Shown here: piece after piece, positions 1-7,119 of the stretch
Layout of the letters: the number at the start of each line of letters is the position of its first letter
How positions within the stretch are numbered: position 1 is the first letter of the stretch
Source: CAZSWR01 sp964610885
Lineage (GTDB): Bacteria; Bacteroidota; Ignavibacteria; Kapaibacteriales; UBA2268
Length of the DNA: 25,474 nt
Assembly (NCBI GenBank): GCA_964610885.1
Contig: CAZSWR010000052.1
Location: 1-25,474, forward strand
Direction: 5' to 3'
Position numbers and translations under genes: made by a program
The notes under the pieces: generated by a model
Database searches by the model: none
What the model saw: only the letters and a program-made list of their open reading frames with translations
What the model was told of the DNA's origin: nothing

Positions 1-147
1 ATTTACAAATATAGCAATTTATTATTTTGAAAGTATCGGTTTTTCGGATGAACCCAAAAATATTTCCAGCCTGAGGCATGAAATATTTGGGATTAATTAA
101 CTTTTCAGTATTTTAGCAAATTGTATTGAAAACATTGTCGGCAGCGA

Positions 148-1617
148 ATGGCGAAACAAACCAAAGAACAAGACGTTTTCCGGCTAAAGGGTACCGGATT
201 CTACTTCAGCCCGAGGCTTTTGCAATTCATAACCGATTTCCTGTCGCTTAGCATCGGCTTTTTTGCGTTTTACGTAATTCGTATCAAAACTGAATGGATC
301 TCGTACGTGGTCAGCCCCGAACCGAGCGACCTCGTCGTAATGAATATGCTGCTTTTCTTGTTCTGGTTCGTCGTGTTCTATTTGGGCGGCCTCTACAAAA
401 ACTGGTACGTCCGCTCCCCATTGGACGAAATGGGCAGCATCATCAGGACAACTTTTTTCGGCACAATAATCATTTTCTTCCTCGTATTCTTCGACAGCAA
501 CCGGTCCCCGCGGATGATGTTCCTGATCTATTTCGCTTGCAATTCGCTCAGCGCGTGCGTTGGCCGCTATGCCATTCGCCGCTTTCAGATTTCCTTGCGA
601 AGGCGCCGCGTGATTGTCATCCCGTCAGTGATAATCGGCACTGCGGAGAAATCGCTCGAGTTGCTTCGCCAGACGGAAAAAGAGAAAAGCTGGGGTCTGT
701 CCACCGAGGGCGTGCTGCTGCTGAACAGGAACGAAATCCAGAAATGGAACGAACTGACGCGAGGCTCCGACGGGCTTGAGGGGCAAATCAAGGTCGAAAC
801 TGTCGAAAACATCGAGGAGAAGCTCAGGCAGCTGCGCCCGAACCAAGTGCTTATCGCCGTCGAATCCCAAGACCACCACCAGTTGGTCGACATACTCTAC
901 ACAGCCTCCGAGTTGAACATCAAAGTTAAAATCATTCCCGACATGTATGATGTGTTCACCGGCCAGGTAAAAACTTTGCAGATTTATGGCATTCCACTGA
1001 TCGAGATAACACCGCAATTGCTCAAGCCGGCCGAAGCGTTCATCAAACGAGCAATCGACATTGTGGCCAGCGCGGTGGTGCTCGTGCTCGGCTCGCCGGT
1101 TTGGTTGCTCACTGCGCTTTGGGTGCGCCTCGATTCGCCGGGGCCGGTACTGTTCCGCCAGGAGAGGGCAGGCAAAAACGGCAAAACTTTCATTATATAC
1201 AAATTCCGGTCTATGTACACCGATTGCGATCGCGACGGCCACAAATACGCCGTCCCGAACGATCCGCGAGTAACCCGCTCGGGGTATTTCATCAGGAAAA
1301 CCCATTTGGACGAAGTTCCGCAGTTCATCAACGTGCTCAAAGGGGACATGAGTATCGTCGGCCCCAGGCCCGAACTCGTCATTTCTGTCAAGAAATTCAG
1401 CGAAGCCATCCCGTACTACAAGCGCCGCCTTATCGTCCGGCCGGGCATCACGGGTTGGTGGCAGGTCAAATACACCAACACAATCGAGACGATCGAGGAA
1501 ATCGAAAAACGACTGGTAGACGATTTCTACTACATAGAGAATATGTCTTTGAAATTGGATTTGGAAATCCTGATTCGCACCGTGTTCGTGATGCTTCGCG
1601 GCCACGGAACGGCGTAG
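148..1617 (+). CDS. Initiating polyprenyl-phosphate sugar-1-phosphate transferase (WcaJ/WbaP-type)
   Basis: Membrane enzyme expected to move a sugar-1-phosphate from a UDP-sugar onto undecaprenyl phosphate, the first step of exopolysaccharide or O-antigen repeat assembly at the inner membrane. The 489-residue protein has the full family plan. About four hydrophobic segments lie at residues 25-45, 62-84, 101-117 and 121-140, followed by a Rossmann-like middle domain (about 150-285). A re-entrant hydrophobic helix (300-325, after KRAIDI) leads into the catalytic bacterial sugar transferase domain. That domain shows the KFRSM motif (352-356), the catalytic Asp-Glu pair in LDEVPQ (388-389), the GDMSIVGPRPE motif (399-409) and RPGITGWWQV (431-440). 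The start is the ATG at 148; no strong ribosome binding site precedes it. No other polysaccharide gene lies downstream, so any cluster would be upstream of the window. The family is certain; the sugar substrate cannot be read from sequence. Confidence 0.93.
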   Translation: MAKQTKEQDVFRLKGTGFYFSPRLLQFITDFLSLSIGFFAFYVIRIKTEWISYVVSPEPSDLVVMNMLLFLFWFVVFYLGGLYKNWYVRSPLDEMGSIIRTTFFGTIIIFFLVFFDSNRSPRMMFLIYFACNSLSACVGRYAIRRFQISLRRRRVIVIPSVIIGTAEKSLELLRQTEKEKSWGLSTEGVLLLNRNEIQKWNELTRGSDGLEGQIKVETVENIEEKLRQLRPNQVLIAVESQDHHQLVDILYTASELNIKVKIIPDMYDVFTGQVKTLQIYGIPLIEITPQLLKPAEAFIKRAIDIVASAVVLVLGSPVWLLTALWVRLDSPGPVLFRQERAGKNGKTFIIYKFRSMYTDCDRDGHKYAVPNDPRVTRSGYFIRKTHLDEVPQFINVLKGDMSIVGPRPELVISVKKFSEAIPYYKRRLIVRPGITGWWQVKYTNTIETIEEIEKRLVDDFYYIENMSLKLDLEILIRTVFVMLRGHGTA

Positions 1618-1890
1618 GCCGGCGGGGATGGAAAGTTTTCTGCAAGCATTGGTACTGCCAATTCGAGATGGTAGTATCTATCTTTATTCAGCTGTAGAAG
1701 CCATACTATGCCCAAAGTCTTTCTGAGGCAAATGCTATTGATTGGAATGAGGAACTTACATGCCCAACCTAACAACTTATTGCGGAGTAACGAATTTAAC
1801 TATTTCATTTATTTGAACATGAAGTTCGGTTACATTTTGATATTTATGGAATTATTCGTAATTTAATCTGAATTTTTTAGGAAGTAGCGC
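1618..1890. other. Intergenic region between sugar transferase and ATPase cassette
   Basis: 273 bp with no convincing gene or terminator. It becomes AT-rich towards 1890. TTTG at 1812-1815 and a TACATTTT-like box at 1831-1838 resemble Bacteroidetes promoter elements, but their spacing (15 bp) is too short for a confident promoter call. Confidence 0.5.
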
Positions 1891-3060
1891 ATGTTTATAA
1901 GCCGAATTAAATTATACAATTGGAAAAATTTCAACAACGTCGAAGTCGAACTGCCTGAGCGTGTATTTATCGTCGGAGCAAATGCTTCAGGCAAATCCAA
2001 TTTTTTGGATGCGATTCGGTTCCTTCGCGATATTGTTACTTCCGGCATTGGCTTCCAGCATGCAGTTATTGTCGAGAGAGGCGGCTTAAAAAAAATCCGG
2101 TCTTTGTCTGCCCGAAAAAAAACCGACATCGTAATCGAAGTCGATCTTTCAGATTCGGATTCTCGCGAAAGGAAATACCGTTACTCATTGGAGTTTAACA
2201 ACACAGGTGGCGGCATTCGAGATATCGAACCATTCGTCAAAAAAGAAGAATTCGAGGACTTTCGCTCAGGAAAAACAATTATCAGAGAGACATCCGGCGA
2301 AGATATTGAAGAGAAAAGAATTACATGGCTGGAGCAGCCCACGCAGAACAGGGAGTTTCGAGAAATCAGCACTTTTTTCAGGGAAATTCAATACCTAAAC
2401 ATCGTACCGGCCATGATTAGAGACGCTTCGTCAATTGTTTTCAGCAAAGGCAAAGAGGATTTCTACGGAAGGAATTTCATCGAAAGAATGTCGAGTTTGA
2501 ACACAAGGACGAAGAATTCATATTTGTCCAAAATCGGCGCAATTCTTCATTTTGCAGTTCCTCAATTTAGCGGCCTTTCAATTGATAAAGATGCGAAAGG
2601 AATACCTCACTTGAATACCGTCTTCGAGCACTGGTGTGCCAAAGGCAATAAACAGTCCGAAGACCAATTGTCCGACGGCACAATTCGATTAATCGGATTC
2701 CTATGGGCGTTGCTTGACGGCAACGAAACTGTTATGCTCGAGGAACCTGAAATCAATCTGCATACAGAAATCATTAAACAGTTTCCCGAATTCATTTCCA
2801 AATTGCAAAAAAGGAAAAAAGGAAATCGACAAGTTATTATTACGACTCATAGTTATGAGATATTGAACAACGATTCAATTTCTCCGGACGAGATACTAAT
2901 AATCGAAACAGGGAACGAAGGCTCTCTCATTAAAACTGTAAGCTCTATACCCGATGCCAAAGCCGAAATGGATATTGGCCTTTCAGCCGCCGAAGTGTCG
3001 ATTAGCCGCACTAAGCCAAAGAATATTTGCAATATGAATCAGTTAGAATTAGATTTATGA
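1891..3060 (+). CDS. AAA/ABC-type ATPase of the OLD-like family, putative defence ATPase
   Basis: A 389-residue ATPase resembling the RecF/SMC/OLD-like AAA_15/AAA_21 proteins. It opens with an ISRIKLYNWKNF-type beta strand. It carries Walker A GANASGKS (29-36), a linker of about 220 residues instead of a long coiled coil, an ABC-signature-like LSDGTIRL (260-267), Walker B VMLEEPEINLH (281-291) and a switch histidine in TTHS (318-321). These are all the residues needed for an ATP-sandwich dimer. It has no C-terminal Toprim domain of its own; a Toprim-like protein is encoded by the next gene, whose ATG overlaps this stop codon by four bases. AGGAAG upstream of 1891 is a plausible ribosome binding site. 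Base composition is visibly more AT-rich than the sugar transferase before it, which suggests acquisition. The ATPase class is clear; the anti-phage role is inferred from family and pairing, and a DNA-repair or plasmid-maintenance role is also possible. Confidence 0.82.
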   Translation: MFISRIKLYNWKNFNNVEVELPERVFIVGANASGKSNFLDAIRFLRDIVTSGIGFQHAVIVERGGLKKIRSLSARKKTDIVIEVDLSDSDSRERKYRYSLEFNNTGGGIRDIEPFVKKEEFEDFRSGKTIIRETSGEDIEEKRITWLEQPTQNREFREISTFFREIQYLNIVPAMIRDASSIVFSKGKEDFYGRNFIERMSSLNTRTKNSYLSKIGAILHFAVPQFSGLSIDKDAKGIPHLNTVFEHWCAKGNKQSEDQLSDGTIRLIGFLWALLDGNETVMLEEPEINLHTEIIKQFPEFISKLQKRKKGNRQVIITTHSYEILNNDSISPDEILIIETGNEGSLIKTVSSIPDAKAEMDIGLSAAEVSISRTKPKNICNMNQLELDL

Positions 3061-3698
3061 CATTAGAAAAATTATACTTAATCTCCGAAGACGAAGTTAC
3101 TCGGCGCATTGCGATGAAACTCTTAGAATTCTGCGAAATTGAGTATAAAGAATTACTTGACCTGCCTGTACGCGGTGGGCAGATCAAGAAAGACTTTCCG
3201 AAATACAACCAACTCCCCGGCGATGTCTTTTGCCTAATTGACCTTGATGATACGTATTGCCCGCCACAACTAAAATCCGAACTGCTCGCAGGCGACTCCC
3301 AGTCAGAGAATTTTATTATTAACATTGCAGTAACCGAAGCCGAGGCATGGCTAATGGCCGATCGGCATGGAATTGCTAAGTTTCTATCAATTCCGGACAG
3401 AATTGTCCCCCAGCCGAAAGCTCAATCGACCAGAAGGCCCGACGAAATCGAGTTGGAATTTCCGTGCAAGCCGAGTTTGTATTTGATGAATACGTTAGTT
3501 TCGCAATCATCGGACCGAGAAATCAGGGATGGATTGACTCCCGTTCGAGGAGCAAAAAAAGGAAAATTGTACAATTCGATCATGTCTGATTTCATTATCA
3601 ACCATTGGGATATTGAGCGAGCGGCAAAGCACTCGACAAGCCTTCGCAAATCAATCCAACGAATTGGAAGAAGCCTGAAGGTAAGAAGTTGCAAATAA
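3057..3698 (+). CDS. Toprim-like (DUF4276/RloB-like) putative nuclease partner of the ATPase
   Basis: A 213-residue protein when started at the ATG at 3057, chosen because it gives the classic ATGA overlap with the ATPase stop. An in-frame extension to 3027 would overlap far more. The protein shows Toprim-like acidic motifs in the right order: SEDEV after the first strand (10-14), LIDLDDT after a later strand (60-66), and TEAEAWLMAD (93-102). The last resembles the (I/T)EAWLLAD motif I recall from DUF4276/RloB-like proteins. The C-terminal HWDIERAAKHSTSL segment (183-196) also resembles those families. Toprim proteins of this kind are usually metal-dependent nucleases partnered with OLD/AbiL/PARIS-type ATPases. 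I cannot assign an exact Pfam family by eye. Translational coupling argues that the two proteins work together. No terminator follows. Confidence 0.68.
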   Translation: MTLEKLYLISEDEVTRRIAMKLLEFCEIEYKELLDLPVRGGQIKKDFPKYNQLPGDVFCLIDLDDTYCPPQLKSELLAGDSQSENFIINIAVTEAEAWLMADRHGIAKFLSIPDRIVPQPKAQSTRRPDEIELEFPCKPSLYLMNTLVSQSSDREIRDGLTPVRGAKKGKLYNSIMSDFIINHWDIERAAKHSTSLRKSIQRIGRSLKVRSCK

Positions 3699-3770
3699 CT
3701 TCTTTAGCTCCACCTAAGCCGCGCCTTTAGATTGGATTGTGCTAAATATTTTATTTTCAATTGTTTTTTC

Positions 3771-3802
3771 TTTGGAAATACGGGCGAAAGTCCGTAATTT
3801 TA
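3771..3802 (+). promoter_or_regulatory. Candidate Bacteroidetes-type promoter for the korDABC operon
   Basis: TTTG at 3771-3774 and TAATTTTA at 3795-3802 (7 of 8 matches to TAnnTTTG) are separated by exactly 20 bp, the preferred Bacteroidetes spacing. The spacer contains an inverted repeat, TACGG (3779-3783) with CCGTA (3792-3796), which runs into the -7 box and could be an operator. The leader to the korD ATG would be about 50 nt. Confidence 0.45.
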
Positions 3803-3860
3803 TGTTTTGTTTTGTGATAAAACAGGAATGTTTTACTTAACATATAATTAGAGGTAACAG

Positions 3861-4085
3861 ATGGCAAAAGTGTATGGCGATGTCGTTGTCGATGTCGAAA
3901 GATGCAAAGGATGTGAACTGTGTGTTATTGCCTGCCCGGAGAAAACCTTAGAGTTGGCCGAAGAGATCAACAAAAAGGGCTACCACCCAGTTAAGCAAGT
4001 TAAAGACAATTGCACAGGCTGCGCAAGTTGTGCTTTGGTCTGCCCCGATGCAGTGCTCACAGTATATAGAAAAATAGAGAAATAA
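3861..4085 (+). CDS. korD: 2-oxoacid:ferredoxin oxidoreductase, ferredoxin-like delta subunit
   Basis: A 74-residue 2x[4Fe-4S] ferredoxin. It has two CxxCxxCxxxCP motifs, with cysteines at residues 15, 18, 21 and 25 and at 51, 54, 57 and 61, enough for two cubane clusters. As the small electron-transfer subunit it would carry electrons from the thiamine-dependent catalytic subunit to soluble ferredoxin. It is the first gene of a four-gene operon in the order delta-alpha-beta-gamma, 54 bp ahead of the alpha subunit. A GAGGT ribosome binding site lies just upstream of the ATG. The length fits the delta subunit of Kor/Vor enzymes. The symbol is tentative because Kor (2-oxoglutarate) and Vor (branched-chain) enzymes are hard to separate by eye. 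Confidence 0.9.
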   Translation: MAKVYGDVVVDVERCKGCELCVIACPEKTLELAEEINKKGYHPVKQVKDNCTGCASCALVCPDAVLTVYRKIEK

Positions 4086-4139
4086 TTAACAAAAAATCGA
4101 TTCGTCTGATAAATCAAGACAAATGATAAAGGAGAAAAC

Positions 4140-5204
4140 ATGGGCGAAAAGCTTTTGATGAAAGGAAACGAGGCGCTCTCTGAAGCAATGATTCGTGCGG
4201 GTTGCGATGCATATTTCGGCTACCCTATCACGCCTCAATCTGAAGTCCTCGAATATCTGTCTATTCATGCCACCAAAAGAACCGGCATGGTAGTACTCCA
4301 AGCGGAAAGTGAAGTTTCTGCTATCAACATGATCTACGGCGCCGCCGGTGCCGGACAAAGAGTAATGACAACATCCTCCAGCCCGGGCTTCAGCCTGATG
4401 CAGGAAGGTATGTCCTATATAGCCGGTGCGGAATTGCCCTGCGTCGTGGCCAACGTGAACCGTGGAGGTCCGGGTTTGGGCACGATTCAGCCCGCCCAAG
4501 GCGACTATTTCCAAGCCTGCAAGGGCGGCGGCCATGGTGATTATCACCTCTTCGTGCTCGCCCCATCGAGCGTCCAGGAAATGGTTGACCACGTGAAATT
4601 GGGATTCGAGATTGCTGAAAAATATCGCAATCCGGTCCTGCTGCTCACAGACGGCGCAATCGGCCAAATGATGGAAAAAGTCGAGCTTTTCCCCCAAATG
4701 GAAAGAGTGCAACACGACCAAGAATGGGCCACAACAGGCAAAAAACCTGGTAAAGAACGCCGCTACATCACCTCGCTGCACTTCGATGCCGACGCGTTCG
4801 AGCAAATCAACAACAAACTCCATGCTAAATACATGGAATGGCAAAAATCCGAAGTTCGCTACCAAGCTATCAATTGCGAAGATGCTGACTACATCCTGAC
4901 CGGCTTCGGCTTGGGCGCCCGCATCTGCATGAAAGCAATGGATCTGGGCCGCGAAAAAGGATACAAAATCGGACTCGTTCGCCCGATCACTCTGTATCCG
5001 TTCCCGACAAAAGTCTATCAAGACTTGGCAAACAGAGGCATCAAAGGTATCCTCGACGTTGAAATGAATATGGGCCAGATGGTCGAAGACGTTCGTCTTG
5101 CGGTCGAAGGCAAAACAAAAGTCGAATTCTACGGCCGCACAGGTGGTATGATCCCCTCGCCGGAAGAAATCCTGGAACAATTTGAAAAAAAATTCATTTC
5201 ATAA
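4140..5204 (+). CDS. korA: 2-oxoacid:ferredoxin oxidoreductase alpha subunit (KorA/VorB-type)
   Basis: A 354-residue alpha subunit that forms the catalytic core with the beta subunit and oxidatively decarboxylates a 2-oxoacid to its acyl-CoA with reduction of ferredoxin. The N-terminal region has the conserved GYPITPQSE motif (27-35), typical of the pyrimidine-binding side of the enzyme, followed by QAESEVSAINMIYGAAGAG-like and TTSSSPGFSLM-like segments. The C-terminal transketolase-like part contains GLVRPITLYPFP. A strong AAAGGAG site sits upstream of the ATG. The 3' end overlaps the ribosome binding site of the beta-subunit gene. The closest annotated relatives I recall are usually named VorB (3-methyl-2-oxobutanoate dehydrogenase subunit), but substrate preference in this family is poorly predicted by sequence. 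Confidence 0.92.
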   Translation: MGEKLLMKGNEALSEAMIRAGCDAYFGYPITPQSEVLEYLSIHATKRTGMVVLQAESEVSAINMIYGAAGAGQRVMTTSSSPGFSLMQEGMSYIAGAELPCVVANVNRGGPGLGTIQPAQGDYFQACKGGGHGDYHLFVLAPSSVQEMVDHVKLGFEIAEKYRNPVLLLTDGAIGQMMEKVELFPQMERVQHDQEWATTGKKPGKERRYITSLHFDADAFEQINNKLHAKYMEWQKSEVRYQAINCEDADYILTGFGLGARICMKAMDLGREKGYKIGLVRPITLYPFPTKVYQDLANRGIKGILDVEMNMGQMVEDVRLAVEGKTKVEFYGRTGGMIPSPEEILEQFEKKFIS

Positions 5205-5217
5205 GGGAGGCACAATA

Positions 5218-5988
5218 ATGGAAAAAATGAACATCAGACAAGACGAGAACATCGTCTATAAAAAACCTTCGACATTTATCGATGTACCCATGCACTACTG
5301 CCCCGGCTGCGGCCATGGCGTGGTTCATAAACTCCTTTTGGAATGTATCGAAGAGCTTGGTATCCAAGATAAAACCATCGGTGTGGCGCCTGTCGGTTGC
5401 TCCGTCTTCGCCTACCACTACATGGATATCGATATGCAAGAAGCCGCCCACGGGCGTGCACTCGCAGTGGCAACAGGTATCAAACGCACTCTGCCAGACA
5501 AAATCGTCTTCACATACCAAGGCGATGGCGACTTGGCCGCTATCGGTACCGCCGAAACTGTCCACGCTGCAAACCGTGGCGAAAAATTGCTCACCATTTT
5601 TATCAATAACGGTATCTATGGTATGACCAGCGGCCAAATGGCCCCCACAACGCTGCCCGGAATGAAGACAACAACTTCGCCCTACGGCCGCGACGTGGAA
5701 ACACAAGGCTATCCGCTCTACATGAGCAATTTGCTTGCCCAACTGCCCGCCGTGTACTACGTTACACGCCAAGCAGTGAACACACCGGGCAACGTCCGCA
5801 AATGCAAAAAAGCAATCAAAACCGCCCTCCAATACCAAATGGAAGGCAAAGGATACTGCCTCGTGGAAGTAGTCTCGAACTGCCCCTCGAACTGGAAAAT
5901 GACTGCAGTGGAATCGAACCAATTATTAGTTGACAAAATTCTCCCGGCATACCCGCTCGGCGATATTAAAGTACCGGAGGCAAAATAA
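5218..5988 (+). CDS. korB: 2-oxoacid:ferredoxin oxidoreductase beta subunit (thiamine diphosphate binding)
   Basis: A 256-residue beta subunit that binds thiamine diphosphate and a [4Fe-4S] cluster. CPGCGH (28-33) and the cysteine in VGCS (61), together with a later cysteine in SNCPSN, fit the cluster ligands of this family. GDGD (102-105), followed about 25 residues later by NN (130-131), is the ThDP-Mg motif. The start was set at 5218 because GGGAGG lies eight bases upstream. A longer frame from 5182 would overlap the alpha subunit and lacks a ribosome binding site. The stop codon overlaps the start of the gamma subunit by one base (TAATG), indicating translational coupling. Confidence 0.93.
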   Translation: MEKMNIRQDENIVYKKPSTFIDVPMHYCPGCGHGVVHKLLLECIEELGIQDKTIGVAPVGCSVFAYHYMDIDMQEAAHGRALAVATGIKRTLPDKIVFTYQGDGDLAAIGTAETVHAANRGEKLLTIFINNGIYGMTSGQMAPTTLPGMKTTTSPYGRDVETQGYPLYMSNLLAQLPAVYYVTRQAVNTPGNVRKCKKAIKTALQYQMEGKGYCLVEVVSNCPSNWKMTAVESNQLLVDKILPAYPLGDIKVPEAK

Positions 5989-6527
5989 TGACAGAAGAAT
6001 CAATTTTCTCGGGATTCGGAGGCCAAGGCGTCCTCACCATGGGCAAAATGCTCTGCTACGCCGGAATTATCGAAGACAAAGAAGTGGCTTGGATGCCTTC
6101 GTATGGTCCGGAAATGCGCGGCGGCACGGCTAACTGTATCACTATCATTTCCGATACACTTATCAGCTCGCCTATCATTGCCAAATACGATACCGTCGTT
6201 GCACTGAACCAACCGTCGGTCGATAAATTCGAAGCGATGATCAAACCGGGTGGAAATATGATCTATGATAGCTCGCTTATCACAAATCCTCCCACTCGCA
6301 AAGACATCAATATCTATCCGATCGCCGCAAGCGAAGAAGCAGTCAATATGAAGAATACAAAAATTCTTAATATGATCGTGCTCGGCGCATTCGTGGCCGC
6401 TCGCCAAACCGTCAAACCGGAAAGCGTTTTCAAAGCACTCGAGAAAGCACTTCCCGCAAGGAATCACAAACTGATTCCCCTCAATATCGAAGCATTCAAC
6501 AAAGGTATGAGCCTTATCAAAAAATAA
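5988..6527 (+). CDS. korC: 2-oxoacid:ferredoxin oxidoreductase gamma subunit
   Basis: A 179-residue gamma subunit. It has the glycine-rich GFGGQGV motif near the N-terminus (7-13) and the PSYGPEMRGGTANC segment (about 36-49), both hallmarks of the gamma domain that helps bind CoA and close the active site. It starts in a TAATG overlap with korB and ends 27 bp before a strong terminator, so it is the last gene of the korDABC operon. Its final 44 bases reappear almost unchanged at 6941-6984, beyond a block of repeats (described separately). The gene itself is intact. Confidence 0.92.
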   Translation: MTEESIFSGFGGQGVLTMGKMLCYAGIIEDKEVAWMPSYGPEMRGGTANCITIISDTLISSPIIAKYDTVVALNQPSVDKFEAMIKPGGNMIYDSSLITNPPTRKDINIYPIAASEEAVNMKNTKILNMIVLGAFVAARQTVKPESVFKALEKALPARNHKLIPLNIEAFNKGMSLIKK

Positions 6528-6550
6528 GCAACCTTCGCTTTGAAAATAAA

Positions 6551-6592
6551 AAAACCGAGCCTCTTTTTCGCACCCGAGGCTCGGTTTTTTTT
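6551..6592 (+). terminator. Rho-independent terminator of the korDABC operon
   Basis: A perfect 9-bp stem, CCGAGCCTC (6555-6563) with GAGGCTCGG (6576-6584), is followed by eight T residues (6585-6592). The A-run before the stem would also allow termination on the minus strand, so it may be bidirectional. Confidence 0.93.
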
Positions 6593-6605
6593 GTGGATGT
6601 ATAGA

Positions 6606-6637
6606 TAGCCCATAGGGCTTACCAGTGCATAACCCCC
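6606..6637. repeat. Palindromic intergenic repeat, copy 1
   Basis: The hairpin AGCCC-ATA-GGGCT is followed by TACCAGTGCATAACCCCC. The same ordered block returns at 6847-6879 and, cut short, at 6918-6940. Confidence 0.8.
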
Positions 6638-6721
6638 TTGGTGATACGCTATAGTACCAAAAAGGAGGGTCAATGGAAGGGGAAACTCCTACGGAGTTAT
6701 TTCGTTCGTTACAGTCACTTG

Positions 6722-6768
6722 CCCCCAGATAAATCTGGGGGTTATGTACCGGGAACCCCTGCCGGGGT
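6722..6768. repeat. Two adjacent GC-rich hairpins within the repeat block
   Basis: CCCCCAGAT (6722-6730) pairs with ATCTGGGGG (6733-6741) across a 2-nt loop. It is followed by ACCCC (6755-6759) pairing with GGGGT (6764-6768). Both fit REP/BIME-like extragenic palindromes. Confidence 0.7.
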
Positions 6769-6846
6769 ATATCAAATCGTTCATGCAACTGATCGATCTA
6801 TTTGAACAAAAGATAAGGATAGGATAACGAAGGTTTGGGGGGAATG

Positions 6847-6894
6847 TAAGCCCATAGGGCTTACCAGTGCATAACCCCCGGATTCATCCAGGGG
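6847..6894. repeat. Palindromic intergenic repeat, copy 2
   Basis: A full TAAGCCC-ATA-GGGCTTA palindrome (6847-6863) is followed by the shared ACCAGTGCATAACCCCC block. It then runs into another imperfect hairpin, CCCC...GGAT-TC-ATCC...GGGG (to 6894). Confidence 0.8.
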
Positions 6895-6917
6895 AAACGG
6901 AGCAACGAACAAGAGCC

Positions 6918-6940
6918 TAAGCCCGTAGGGCTTACCAGTG
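6918..6940. repeat. Palindromic intergenic repeat, copy 3 (truncated)
   Basis: TAAGCCC-GTA-GGGCTTA followed by CCAGTG. It ends exactly where the copied korC tail begins, so the CATAACCCCC part seen in copies 1 and 2 is missing. Confidence 0.75.
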
Positions 6941-6984
6941 AATATCGAAGCATTCAACAAAGGTATGAACCTTATCAAAAAATA
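6941..6984 (+). repeat. Second copy of the last 44 bp of korC
   Basis: Aligns without gaps to 6483-6526 (the korC 3' end) with one mismatch (G at 6511, A at 6969), in the same orientation and 458 bp away. Flanking sequences differ sharply on both sides. It is not translated as part of a complete gene. It could be a target duplication, a deletion scar from a former tandem korC, or a captured fragment. Confidence 0.9.
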
Positions 6985-7017
6985 TAAAAAAAGAAATCCG
7001 ATTTTCTCGGATTTCTT
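6985..7017 (-). terminator. Terminator of tRNA-Thr (minus strand)
   Basis: An 11-bp stem, AAGAAATCCGA (6991-7001) with TCGGATTTCTT (7007-7017). Read on the minus strand it is followed by a T-rich tract (complement of the A-run at 6985-6992) and lies 10 bp past the tRNA 3' end. Confidence 0.8.
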
Positions 7018-7026
7018 GCTTTGGTG

Positions 7027-7099
7027 AGCCACCTAATGGACTCGAACCCTCGACCTGCTGATTACAAATCAGCTGCTCTACCAACTGAGCTAAGGTGGC
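7027..7099 (-). tRNA. tRNA-Thr (anticodon UGU)
   Basis: On the minus strand the sequence folds as a complete cloverleaf. The acceptor stem is GCCACCT with AGGTGGC, followed by the TAGCTC D-arm start and the anticodon stem GCTGA/TCAGC around loop TTTGTAA, which gives anticodon TGT. The T-arm contains GGTTCGAGTCC. The 3' CCA is not encoded, so it would be added enzymatically. A consensus promoter lies just upstream and a terminator just downstream, indicating a single-gene transcript. Confidence 0.95.
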
Positions 7100-7100
7100 A

Positions 7101-7116
7101 TCTCTTAAAAAAGAGA
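7101..7116 (-). other. Small perfect hairpin in the tRNA-Thr leader
   Basis: TCTCTT-AAAA-AAGAGA lies directly ahead of the tRNA 5' end, between the tRNA and its -7 box. It may form in the precursor and affect 5' processing, or may be incidental. Confidence 0.45.
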
Positions 7117-7119
7117 ATT

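Larger units (their letters stand above)
6528..7026. other. Non-coding interval of hairpin repeats between korC and tRNA-Thr
   Basis: About 500 bp with no credible gene. It holds, in order, the korC terminator, three copies of a TAAGCCC-ATA-GGGCTTA-type palindrome followed by ACCAGTG, other CCCC/GGGG hairpins, a 44-bp copy of the korC 3' end, and the terminator of the minus-strand tRNA-Thr. Short reading frames here only reflect translated repeats. Confidence 0.8.

Noticed and set aside
625..1605. Minus-strand open frame opposite the sugar transferase
   Set aside because: All its sequence is explained by the conserved sugar transferase on the plus strand; no motif or ribosome binding site supports it.
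4086..5180. Long open frame on the minus strand antisense to the oxidoreductase alpha subunit
   Set aside because: It lies wholly within a clear korA gene, reads Phe/His/Cys-rich without any domain, and is explained by codon bias on the opposite strand.
6606..6940. CRISPR array
   Set aside because: The repeats are only three, unevenly spaced, palindromic and mixed with other hairpins; there are no uniform spacers or cas genes.
6527..6984. The 458-bp interval as an integrated mobile element
   Set aside because: Although flanked by a 44-bp direct repeat at a gene 3' end, it has no integrase, transposase or coding capacity, so it is reported only as a duplication of uncertain origin.
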